DNA of 37,259 bases, taken from NCBI GenBank assembly GCA_902797695.1, contig CADBTW010000034.1:1-37259 (forward strand). Direction: 5' to 3'. This stretch comes from an uncultured Sutterellaceae bacterium (GTDB lineage Bacteria; Pseudomonadota; Gammaproteobacteria; Burkholderiales; Burkholderiaceae_F). This document shows positions 9,030 to 16,454 of this stretch, one piece after another. Position numbers and translations under genes: made by a program. The first letter of the stretch is position 1. Every line of letters starts with the position of its first letter. The notes beneath the pieces were generated by a model. The model saw only the letters and a program-made list of their open reading frames with translations. It was not told where the DNA came from and did no database searches.

Positions 9030-9919
9030 TCCGATGCCTCCGGCTGGGTTGTGGCGTTCTGTTCCTCAAGGCTCCGCTCGAGCCCTGGGACCGAGACCCC
9101 GGTGTCCGGGGCTGCGGGTTCCGTGAACCCCTCGTTGTAGAGACCCACCACGGCGTCACCGGCCCGGAGCCTGAGCTCCCGGTAGAGGCCGTGGAGGACG
9201 AGGCGCCCCGCTTCGTCAACGTGCGAGGGGACGAGGGACTCGCCGTCAGGTGTCACCTCGAACACGGCGGGGAACTCAGCGCCCCGCCTGAAGGTGAGCG
9301 ACGTGAAGAGGCCGTTGTCCGCGACCGCGGCCGGGGCGATGAGGGGCGAGCCCGGGTTAGCTCCGAAATTCATCGACCACGCCCGGTTGAGCGGCGCGAG
9401 GCGCGACGCTTCAGGGGTCGGGGACGCGCGGAAGAGCCTTGCGGTCCGGCGCGCTTCCGCTTCCTTCAGTTCCTTCGCGCGGGAGGCTTCCGCTTCCGCG
9501 ATCCGGACCGCGACCGGGTCAGGGCCCGCTGAAGTTCTGGCGTTCCCGTCCGAGAGCACCGCGCGGTACGTCGCCTCGTTCCGATTCCCGGTGTAGATGA
9601 GGTCGAGGAGCCAGGAGCGGGACGGGGTACGGACGACGAGGTTCGTGCTGCCGCGTTCCTTTTTGGGCTTCAGGTAGAGGAGAGGGCCCTTCGGCGCGAT
9701 TTCCCACGCGGCCGAGAACCCCGAGGCGAAGTGCTGCACCGGCTCTCCCGCCGGGAACTCCACCTCGGTCACGATCCCGGGAGCCGAGTGAATCCTGACG
9801 ACTTCGTCCGGGCCGACCTCGCGGGAGAACGTCCGCTCGCCGGCAGATGCAACGGGAACCGTACCCATGAGAATCGCGGCCGCGAGGAGCGAAAGGGCGA
9901 TGTGTTCACGGCTAGCCAT
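9026..9919 (-). CDS. virB9: VirB9 core-complex protein
   Basis: This is the outer-layer component of the secretion core complex. It starts with a Sec signal peptide that appears to end after ASA at about residue 26. The N-terminal domain carries the usual beta-rich pattern (VYxVxxxPGxxTxIxFxxGE-like, here VRIHSAPGIVTEVEFPAGE) and the C-terminal domain includes the GDAVVGLYNEG-type end. A Glu/Ala/Arg-rich helical linker lies between the two at about 130-165. 297 aa is normal. It overlaps virB8 by eight bases and virB10 by four. Confidence 0.92.
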   Translation of the reverse strand: MASREHIALSLLAAAILMGTVPVASAGERTFSREVGPDEVVRIHSAPGIVTEVEFPAGEPVQHFASGFSAAWEIAPKGPLLYLKPKKERGSTNLVVRTPSRSWLLDLIYTGNRNEATYRAVLSDGNARTSAGPDPVAVRIAEAEASRAKELKEAEARRTARLFRASPTPEASRLAPLNRAWSMNFGANPGSPLIAPAAVADNGLFTSLTFRRGAEFPAVFEVTPDGESLVPSHVDEAGRLVLHGLYRELRLRAGDAVVGLYNEGFTEPAAPDTGVSVPGLERSLEEQNATTQPEASE

Positions 9920-10631
9920 GGCGCGCCTCCCCGACCTCTTCGTCGACGCGATAGGTCGTCACCTTGAACCCGAAGGGGTTCACAAGGCGCGACCCTTCCG
10001 TCGCCCGGAATTCCGGGTGGTATTCGTAGCCGATCGTCGCGGTGTAGCGGCCGCTTGAGATCTTCTGGCCGCCAGAGGTCTCCACCACCCGCTTCGTGAA
10101 GCGGACGGTCGCGATCCCGTCCCCGTTCGGAACGACGGACGTGAGCGTCACAATCGCGCGCCGCGAGTCGCCCCATCGCTTCTCAAGCGTCTCCTTCCCG
10201 TCCCCGAACTGCGAGGCGTAGGGCTCGAACACTGAGGGGAGAGACAACTCGCGCGTCTTCACGTAGTCGAGTTCAAGCGTCCGGTAGTCGTAGGACTCGC
10301 GGGAGAGCACGTACTGGCCGAGCCAGTACTTGTCCTGCGCCTCCGACGCGGGTATTTCACGGGTGTTCGCGATCGGGAGGATCGTGGAGATCCCGGTCGA
10401 GCGGTCCACCTCCACCACGTAGGGGACTGTGGTCTTAAGTGGGCAGAGCATCGCGATCGCGCTGGCTTCAAGGAGCGCCACGAGGGCGGCCCCGGCAGCG
10501 AACCGCCACGCCTTCCTTTCAGACGCCCGCACGAGGTCGATCCGGAACGCTTCGAACGTGATCGCGTTCGAAGGGGGCAGATCCCCTCGCTCCTTCCCGG
10601 GCTCAGCCTTTTTCTGGAACAGCCTCATCAT
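9912..10631 (-). CDS. virB8: VirB8 inner-membrane assembly protein
   Basis: This is a bitopic inner-membrane protein of the secretion channel. It has a short cytoplasmic N-terminus, one membrane segment at about residues 42-62, and a periplasmic NTF2-like domain. Family hallmarks are the PYVVEVDRSTG stretch after the membrane helix, the SRESYDYRTL region and the conserved VTLTSVVPNGDGIATVRFTKR core. 239 aa is typical. It overlaps the lipoprotein gene upstream (ATGA) and virB9 downstream. Confidence 0.93.
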   Translation of the reverse strand: MMRLFQKKAEPGKERGDLPPSNAITFEAFRIDLVRASERKAWRFAAGAALVALLEASAIAMLCPLKTTVPYVVEVDRSTGISTILPIANTREIPASEAQDKYWLGQYVLSRESYDYRTLELDYVKTRELSLPSVFEPYASQFGDGKETLEKRWGDSRRAIVTLTSVVPNGDGIATVRFTKRVVETSGGQKISSGRYTATIGYEYHPEFRATEGSRLVNPFGFKVTTYRVDEEVGEARHG

Positions 10632-10834
10632 TCGGTCCTCCTTTCCTCATTCCTGGTCCTTTGGGAGCTGTTCTCCCGGCGATCCCCCGGGAACCGGGCG
10701 TTCACCGGAACGCGGTCCCCTTCGGGGAGCGGAAGGGGCTTCCCCGAGGTCCCGCAGCCCGGAAGCGCCACGGCTGCGGCAGCTGCGGTGGCCGCCGCGA
10801 GCATCCTTCTTCTAGTCAAATCATGCGTAAACAT
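10628..10834 (-). CDS. virB7: VirB7-like small lipoprotein
   Basis: A 68-aa product with a basic start, a hydrophobic Ala-rich stretch and a lipobox LPGC at residues 24-27, after which the mature part carries the VPVN element common in VirB7-type proteins. VirB7 stabilises VirB9 at the outer membrane. The assignment rests on the lipobox, the tiny size and the position between virB6 and virB8, as in the Agrobacterium order. The C-terminal end is Arg/Glu-rich and probably unstructured. It overlaps virB8 by ATGA. Confidence 0.8.
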   Translation of the reverse strand: MFTHDLTRRRMLAAATAAAAAVALPGCGTSGKPLPLPEGDRVPVNARFPGDRRENSSQRTRNEERRTE

Positions 10835-10915
10835 TTGTCCAGATCCTGTATATCGATAAGTTGCTGAAAGCCTTTCCCTGCGGGCTTTTTCATTGGAAAC
10901 AAGTGGTTCCGGCGT
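10835..10915. other. Short virB6-virB7 gap with a hairpin
   Basis: This is the longest gap within the virB6-to-virD4 stretch. It holds an inverted repeat (AAAGCC at 10867-10872 with GGCTTT at 10883-10888), followed on the plus strand by further T residues, so it resembles a terminator for antisense transcripts rather than for the operon. On the minus strand it would be an untranslated hairpin before virB7. Confidence 0.35.
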
Positions 10916-12001
10916 CTATCCGCCTGTCATCCGCCTGATGCGGGAGGCGGCGCCCCCGATCCCGCGGGTCGCGGCCGAAAAAGCGGCCCCCGCCGCGGCG
11001 GACGGCATCGCGGCGCCGCTCCGGTAAACGCGGGAACCGAGGAGCGCGGCCCCGAGCTGGGACCTGCCGCCCCCGGCCCACGCGGACCCGGCAAGCGCCC
11101 CGCCCGCGGCGTTCAAGGCAGGACGCGCGGTGGATTCGAGCATTTCGCCCAAGCCCGCCGATCCGAGGGTGAGGCCCCCGGTGAGCCCCGACGCGATCCC
11201 GGGGATCATCCGGACGATCGTGGTCGCGGTGAGGACGATCGCGACCGTGACCCCGAGCTGGAGCCACATCCCGAAGGTCTCGGCGCCGGCGCCTCCTTCC
11301 GCGAGCTTCACCACTTCCTCAACTCGCCCCGCGAAGACGCCTGAGAAGAAGAGGAGCACGGTCGCAGCCATCACGAGCGTCATCACTGCGGCGAGCGCGG
11401 TCCTGAGCCAGGCCGAAAAGAACTGCGCCGTCTGCCGGAACATCAGCGTGCAGATGAAGAGCGGCCCGAACCCGAGCGTCACCGCGAGCGTGACCTTCGC
11501 GAGCAGGATCACGCCGAGTGCTGAGGCGGTAAGGAGCACGCCGAGAAGCGACATGAGGACGACGGAGACCGCGAGGAGGAGCTCTTCCCCGAACTTCGTG
11601 ACGCCAAACGACCCCATGAGGCTCCAGAGCGCCGCGGTTCCTTCGGACGCCGCTTCCCAGAGCCTGTCGATCGCGGACCAGGAGTTCGCGGGGGCGCCGG
11701 GGACGGACTCGAGGAGCCACGCTTCGAGCCCCGTGATCCCCCCGATCGCGTACGCCGTGAAGTGGCCAGCGTTCAAGCCAAACCACGCGACGAACGCGAC
11801 CCGGAGGACCGTGAGGAGCCCGTCCGCAACGGCGCCGCGTCGCCCCGAGATCATCGCGTCCCAGGCCTTCGCGATGAAGAGGATCGTTAGGGCTGTCGCG
11901 ATGACGGGGGCAAGCCGTGGGATCAGGGCAGCGGACGCGCTTTCCGCGAACCCCGAGATCGCGGTCTCTATCCCGCGCCCGAACGTTTCAAAGGCGGCCA
12001 T
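10916..12001 (-). CDS. virB6: VirB6/TrbL polytopic membrane protein
   Basis: The start is set at the ATG at 12001, which has a GAGGAGGAA ribosome site; the open frame extends to 12136 inside virB5. The 361-aa product has five or more hydrophobic segments (about residues 20-45, 60-80, 140-215 in two or three helices, 245-265) and a Gly/Ala-rich tail. VirB6 forms part of the inner-membrane translocation channel. The assignment comes from the topology and its place between virB5 and virB7; primary-sequence hallmarks are weak, as usual in this family. Confidence 0.88.
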   Translation of the reverse strand: MAAFETFGRGIETAISGFAESASAALIPRLAPVIATALTILFIAKAWDAMISGRRGAVADGLLTVLRVAFVAWFGLNAGHFTAYAIGGITGLEAWLLESVPGAPANSWSAIDRLWEAASEGTAALWSLMGSFGVTKFGEELLLAVSVVLMSLLGVLLTASALGVILLAKVTLAVTLGFGPLFICTLMFRQTAQFFSAWLRTALAAVMTLVMAATVLLFFSGVFAGRVEEVVKLAEGGAGAETFGMWLQLGVTVAIVLTATTIVRMIPGIASGLTGGLTLGSAGLGEMLESTARPALNAAGGALAGSAWAGGGRSQLGAALLGSRVYRSGAAMPSAAAGAAFSAATRGIGGAASRIRRMTGG

Positions 12002-12017
12002 GATCAGTTCCTCCTCC

Positions 12018-12722
12018 TCACTCGAGGTACTTCCGCCAGTCGGAGGGGACCGTGAACCGCTTCCGGGTCGCCTCTTCCTCCTGGAGCCGCGAGAGACGCT
12101 CGTTTTCGGACGCGACCCGCTCAAGCGCCGCGACACGGATCCGTTCCGCCTCGAGCCCCGCGGTCTCCGCGTTGATCCGCGCCGTGAGGTCCGCGATCGA
12201 CTTCTGGTCGGTGGCCCGGTCGATCTGGTCGAGAAGCCCCTCGATCCGGGAAGAGCGCTCCGCCGCGGCCTTCCCGGCCCGCTCGAAGTACGCCCGGGTT
12301 TCGGCCGCGGCGGCAGCTTTCTTTTCGCAGGACGATTTCGAACCCGCGGCGAGTCCCCTGCAGCCGTCCGCGAGCCCGTACGCCTTCAGCACCTCCCGCC
12401 CCTCAGGCGAAAGCGCCGGGATCCCGAGCCGCGCGATCGCATCCATCGCGCGTGAGAAGTCCGCGGGAAGGATCTCGCGGAGCCTCGGGTCCCAGAGGAT
12501 CCGGCCGAGGCTGCGGGAGCCGTTCGCGGCCTTATAGGCTCGCACCTGCTCCTCGTACTGGCGGGTGAGCTCCTCGTACTGCTTCGAGAGCTCCTCGAAG
12601 TTCTGCACCGACTGCGCGATCGCCGCGGCGTCGATCACGGGCTTCGCCGCGTGGGAAGGCGCGGCGGCAGCGAGTGTTGCGCACATAATGGCGAGAAAAT
12701 TATGCTTTTCATGCATAGTCAT
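12018..12722 (-). CDS. virB5: VirB5/TrbJ-type pilus protein
   Basis: VirB5 is a minor pilus-tip component. The 234-aa protein has a signal peptide cleaved after about residue 25 (SHA/AKP). Long helical, Glu/Gln/Arg-rich segments follow (about 33-65 and 130-225), matching the helical-bundle fold of VirB5/TraC. Two Cys residues (about 118 and 128) could form a disulfide. Its ATG overlaps the virB4 stop (ATGA). VirB5 proteins have been linked to host or recipient contact, so it may work with the adhesin at the head of the operon. Confidence 0.87.
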   Translation of the reverse strand: MTMHEKHNFLAIMCATLAAAAPSHAAKPVIDAAAIAQSVQNFEELSKQYEELTRQYEEQVRAYKAANGSRSLGRILWDPRLREILPADFSRAMDAIARLGIPALSPEGREVLKAYGLADGCRGLAAGSKSSCEKKAAAAAETRAYFERAGKAAAERSSRIEGLLDQIDRATDQKSIADLTARINAETAGLEAERIRVAALERVASENERLSRLQEEEATRKRFTVPSDWRKYLE

Positions 12723-15214
12723 TTTTTTCTTTCCTCCTTTGTTTCCAGTCCTTTCCCGCTGAAGCCCAGCTTCCCGATGAATACCTGAAGGAACCCGGGC
12801 GGGAGCGGCGCCGCCCTTTCGATCCCGTTTTCCCGTCTGAACTCCCGCTCCGCCGCTTCGAAGATCGCCGTGGACCGGGCGTCGCCGGAAAGCACCGCGA
12901 GCGCTTCCGGGAACCGGGAGAGGTCCAGGCCCGCGACCGCGCTCCGGTCGTCCTGCTTCACGAGCATCTGTCGCGAGCTTTCGCCGAGATGCCGGATCGC
13001 CTCGAACTCCTCCTCCGTCACGTGGAACCCGGAGACGTAGTCCTCACGCGTTGCGCGGGGGTTCGGAAGGAACACCTGGGTCGCGGACTGCTCGACCACG
13101 TCCCGCGCGACGGGACTCCGGAGGACGTCAGCCGGGGACTGGGTCGCGAGGACCGCGACCCCGTTCAGCTTCCGGATCGTCTTCAGCTTGTCGACAGCGA
13201 ACGCGGCGAAGTCCGGGTTCCGGAGCCACATCCAGAATTCGTCGATGATGAGGAGGAACCGGCGCCCATCCATCGCGCCGCTGATCCGATGCAGGAGGTA
13301 CGCCGTGACCGGCCCCGCGACTGCGGGGTCGGATAGGAACGCCGTCCCGTCGATTCCGACGTTTTCGTAGTCGGTGAGCGAGAGCGTGTCGTCCTCGTTG
13401 TCGAACACCCAGGCGAGGTCCCCGTTCCCGACCCAGCGGGAGAGCCGGACCGCGAGCGAGTTCTCGACCTCTTCCTTCGTCGCCCCGCGCGCGATGCACT
13501 GCGGGACCGCGGCGAGGCGCCTCGTTGCCAGGGGGAGCCCGAGGACCGAGCGGACGGCGGAGGCGAGTTCCCTCTCCTCAAAGCTCGTGAGCCCCCGGCC
13601 GTCCGAACGCACCAGGCCCTCGGTGAAATCGATGAGGAACCGGGTGTTTTCCGGCGTCGGCTCCATCGCGAACGGGTTGAACCCGGTCGGCCGCCCCTTC
13701 TCGACCCGGAAGTACCGGGCGCGGGGGAGGAGCGAGACCGCAGCCTCCGTCCCCCGGTCCTTGTCGAGGAAGACGAGGGTGAGCGGTTCCTTCCCGGTCC
13801 TCCACTTCTGGGCCGCCGCGGCGCAGGTATTGAGGAAGACGGTCTTCCCGGAGCCGGACGCCCCGACGACGACCGTGTTCCCGAGAGCCTTCCGTCCGAA
13901 CGCATTTTCAGCGTCCGGGGTCGAGTGGAAGCTGAACCAGAACGGCGACCCGGACGGGGCCCGGAGGAGCAGTAGCGCCTCGCCCCAGGGGTTACCGTCC
14001 CTTTTCCCCACCCTCGGCGCGTGGAAGGGCGAGAAGTGCGCGAAGTTCATGCTCGTCACCCGGGCGACCCGCGGCGCGTACCGGCGGTTCCCGGGGAGCG
14101 CCGAGAGCCAGAGCCCTGGGAGCGCGAGGGACGACCTCACGGGGAGAAGCCCCGCGTCCCGGAGCTTTTCCGCCGCGTCCTCCGCCGCCCGGTCGGCTTC
14201 GTCTGGTGTCTCCCCGTACACGGCAAGGCCGTACGAGTACTCGCCGATCGCGAAGTCGCCGTTCGCGAGACGGTCCCGGGCGTCCGAGATCGCGTCGATC
14301 TGCGAGGCACCGGCGTCCGACGCCGCGACGAGCCGCCCCTGCTGGGTCTTCAGGAACCGGTCGCCGTCAGCCCTCGACATCGGGGCGAACCGCTGCGTTT
14401 CGACGATCGGGTACGGGGGGACGGTCCCGGTGCGCTCGGGGTAGAGGAGGGGGTCGAGGATCCCGGGCTCGGTCCTGTCGCAGAAGTCCTTGATCTCGAG
14501 CCCCGCGACGTACCGGCGGCCGAAGGGCCCGGCGAGTTCCCCGAGGTCCGGTCCGAAGAACGCCTCCGCGTTCCCGAGGACCGCGGCGACCGGCGCCTCC
14601 GGCACCCGGACCGGGTCCATGCGGCCCGTGAGGAGGAAGTTGAGGAAACTGAGGAGGCGCGAGAACCTCGCCCCGTTCACTTCGGTTTCACCCAGCCTTT
14701 CAGGCCCCCAGCTCCTGAGCCCGCGCTCGAACGCGCCGCAGAGCCGGCTGAACGACTCGAGCCCCGCCGCGACGAGCTCGGCCGCGTCCGTTCCGCCAGC
14801 CTTCCCCTTCTTCCCCCGTTCGGGCCCCTTCGCCGAGAGCGTCACGTAGAACTCGGTCGCCATGAGGGGCCGGGAATCCCGGAAGAACGCGCGCGAGAAC
14901 TCCCGCGCGAACCCGGGTTCGGCCGGGTCCGTGAGCCGGTCCGTGAAGGGCCGCCGGACGCGGTGCGCCGTCACCTCGGCCCCCTCCGGCAAACTCCGGA
15001 GGAGGAGGTTGAGCGCTGCGGACCGGCGCGCGAGGACGTCGTCCGACTCGGTTTCGAACGGGACCCCTCTGAGCTTCCACGCGGCGCAGAGGCCGCCGTC
15101 CTCGCCATAGAGGACGTCAGGGGCGACGAGGGTCGACCAGGGGACGAAGCGGGAGACGGGAACCGCCTCGCGCGCTTCCCGAAGCCTCGCGTCGATCAGG
15201 TTCTCACGTTTCAT
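12719..15214 (-). CDS. virB4: VirB4 ATPase
   Basis: This is the largest ATPase of the apparatus, acting at the inner membrane in pilus and channel assembly. At 831 aa it has the normal length. The N-terminal VirB4/CagE domain occupies roughly residues 1-420. Walker A (GASGSGKT) falls at about 450-457, Walker B (FLLIIDEFW) at about 652-660, and a conserved ATQSPADVLRSPVAR region follows. The start at 15214 overlaps the virB3 stop by ATGA; the end overlaps virB5. Confidence 0.95.
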   Translation of the reverse strand: MKRENLIDARLREAREAVPVSRFVPWSTLVAPDVLYGEDGGLCAAWKLRGVPFETESDDVLARRSAALNLLLRSLPEGAEVTAHRVRRPFTDRLTDPAEPGFAREFSRAFFRDSRPLMATEFYVTLSAKGPERGKKGKAGGTDAAELVAAGLESFSRLCGAFERGLRSWGPERLGETEVNGARFSRLLSFLNFLLTGRMDPVRVPEAPVAAVLGNAEAFFGPDLGELAGPFGRRYVAGLEIKDFCDRTEPGILDPLLYPERTGTVPPYPIVETQRFAPMSRADGDRFLKTQQGRLVAASDAGASQIDAISDARDRLANGDFAIGEYSYGLAVYGETPDEADRAAEDAAEKLRDAGLLPVRSSLALPGLWLSALPGNRRYAPRVARVTSMNFAHFSPFHAPRVGKRDGNPWGEALLLLRAPSGSPFWFSFHSTPDAENAFGRKALGNTVVVGASGSGKTVFLNTCAAAAQKWRTGKEPLTLVFLDKDRGTEAAVSLLPRARYFRVEKGRPTGFNPFAMEPTPENTRFLIDFTEGLVRSDGRGLTSFEERELASAVRSVLGLPLATRRLAAVPQCIARGATKEEVENSLAVRLSRWVGNGDLAWVFDNEDDTLSLTDYENVGIDGTAFLSDPAVAGPVTAYLLHRISGAMDGRRFLLIIDEFWMWLRNPDFAAFAVDKLKTIRKLNGVAVLATQSPADVLRSPVARDVVEQSATQVFLPNPRATREDYVSGFHVTEEEFEAIRHLGESSRQMLVKQDDRSAVAGLDLSRFPEALAVLSGDARSTAIFEAAEREFRRENGIERAAPLPPGFLQVFIGKLGFSGKGLETKEERKK

Positions 15215-15516
15215 GCCGCCTCCCTGCCCGAAGCAGCGGCCGCGTAGTGCCGGAGGAGCGAGCGGCCGGCTCGGACCCGCGCGGTCCGCGTTTCGAAGCT
15301 CACCGCGAGCTGCCTGAACCGCTGGTCGTCGTTCTTCGTCATGCTCCGCATCGCGAGGATCACTGGGATCGCGAGAAGAGCGGCCGGGGGCTCGGTCCAG
15401 AGCCCGAGGAGGGCGAAACCGAGCGCGACTCCGAGGAAGGGCTTCAAGGGGACGCCAAAGAAGCAGGCGGGCCGGGTGGCCCCCTTGAAGAGGGGGGACG
15501 TGTATTCAAGCGTCAT
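15211..15516 (-). CDS. virB3: VirB3 membrane protein
   Basis: A 101-aa protein with the family pattern: a short N-terminus (SPLFKGATRPA), one long or two closely spaced hydrophobic segments at about residues 25-57, and a basic cytoplasmic tail. VirB3 associates with VirB4 at the inner membrane. It follows virB2 by 12 bases and overlaps virB4 by four, the usual B2-B3-B4 arrangement. Confidence 0.92.
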   Translation of the reverse strand: MTLEYTSPLFKGATRPACFFGVPLKPFLGVALGFALLGLWTEPPAALLAIPVILAMRSMTKNDDQRFRQLAVSFETRTARVRAGRSLLRHYAAAASGREAA

Positions 15517-15528
15517 GTCGTTTCTCCC

Positions 15529-15819
15529 CTAGCCCACGAGGAGGTTCGCGATCCAGGCCGCGGCCCCGATCACGACGCCCCCGATCAAGGGCCCCGCCAC
15601 CTGCTCGATCGACGCCCTCTGGAAAAGCATCCGGAAGCCCGCGTAGACGAACGCGATCGTCGCGAGGACCACCGCGACTCCCTGCATCGTGGAAAGGATC
15701 GTTTCGAAGAGCGTGTTGATGTTGCTCGTGCCCCCCGCGGCAAGCGCCGCGGCGGGAAGAAGAAAGGCGGCGGAGGCCGCAGTCTTTGCGGGCCGAAAGC
15801 CATTGGTTTTCCTTTTCAT
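15529..15819 (-). CDS. virB2: VirB2 major pilin
   Basis: The 96-aa pilin precursor has a long basic leader, a signal-peptide hydrophobic stretch ending in ALA at about residue 28, and a mature part of ~68 residues with two hydrophobic helices (about 43-62 and 73-93) joined by a short basic loop (FQRAS). This is the classical VirB2/TrbC layout. ATG at 15819 is preferred over TTG at 15825; an AGGGAAA element precedes both. The leader mRNA carries a CCGGAA/TTCCGG hairpin (around 15842-15856). Confidence 0.9.
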   Translation of the reverse strand: MKRKTNGFRPAKTAASAAFLLPAAALAAGGTSNINTLFETILSTMQGVAVVLATIAFVYAGFRMLFQRASIEQVAGPLIGGVVIGAAAWIANLLVG

Positions 15820-15906
15820 GGTCAAAGTTTCCCTATCGGGGGCCGGAATCCTTCCGGTCTCCTTGTTCTCAAAAAAACGGTTGATGGTTCCCTTCCAGGA
15901 GGGCTG

Positions 15907-16440
15907 CTAGCCCGGGGATCCGGACGCGGCGAGGATTCGCCGGACGTACCCTGGCTGCGGGCCGCCCGAGGGTCCCGCGTAGTAGCAGGAGAGGGCGGTT
16001 CGGAGCCGGTCGGATGCCGAACTTCCCGGGGATGTCCTCGCCCAGCATTCGGAGAGGATCCGGGCTCCCCCCGAGACGTTCAGGCAGGGGTCGAACGCGG
16101 ATTCGATCGTGAGCCCGAGCCGGGCGAAGTTCGCGCGGTTCACCTGGGCGAGCCCTGCGGACCAGTTCAACCCCGCGCGGTCGAGCGACTTCCCGAGCGA
16201 GACCGCTTCAGGGAGCGACTTCGGCTGCCGCGAAGCCCTCCCGCCCACGATCCCGACCGCGTACGGGTTCCCGGAGGACTCCGCCCTGACGATCGCCTCG
16301 ATCGTGTCCCGCGCGACCCCGGGCGCGCACTTCCCGATCACGGGGCCCCAGGGGGTGGCAAGGGAGGCAGCGGAAACCGTACCGAGGACGGCGGCGAGGA
16401 TTCCCGCCCGGAGGAGCGTTCCGTGTTTATCGTTCCTCAT
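15907..16440 (-). CDS. virB1: VirB1 lytic transglycosylase
   Basis: A periplasmic muramidase that opens peptidoglycan for the channel. It has a signal peptide (hydrophobic part about residues 9-25) and an SLT-type lysozyme-like domain with the catalytic Glu in RAESSGNPYAVG, then the SAGLAQVNRANF motif and a C-terminal SCYYAG stretch. The ATG at 16440 has a GGGGGAAA element upstream. An earlier ATG at 16458 overlaps the adhesin stop by ATGA, so coupled initiation there is possible. The length (177-183 aa) fits the family. Confidence 0.9.
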   Translation of the reverse strand: MRNDKHGTLLRAGILAAVLGTVSAASLATPWGPVIGKCAPGVARDTIEAIVRAESSGNPYAVGIVGGRASRQPKSLPEAVSLGKSLDRAGLNWSAGLAQVNRANFARLGLTIESAFDPCLNVSGGARILSECWARTSPGSSASDRLRTALSCYYAGPSGGPQPGYVRRILAASGSPG

Positions 16441-16454
16441 TTCCGGTTTCCCCC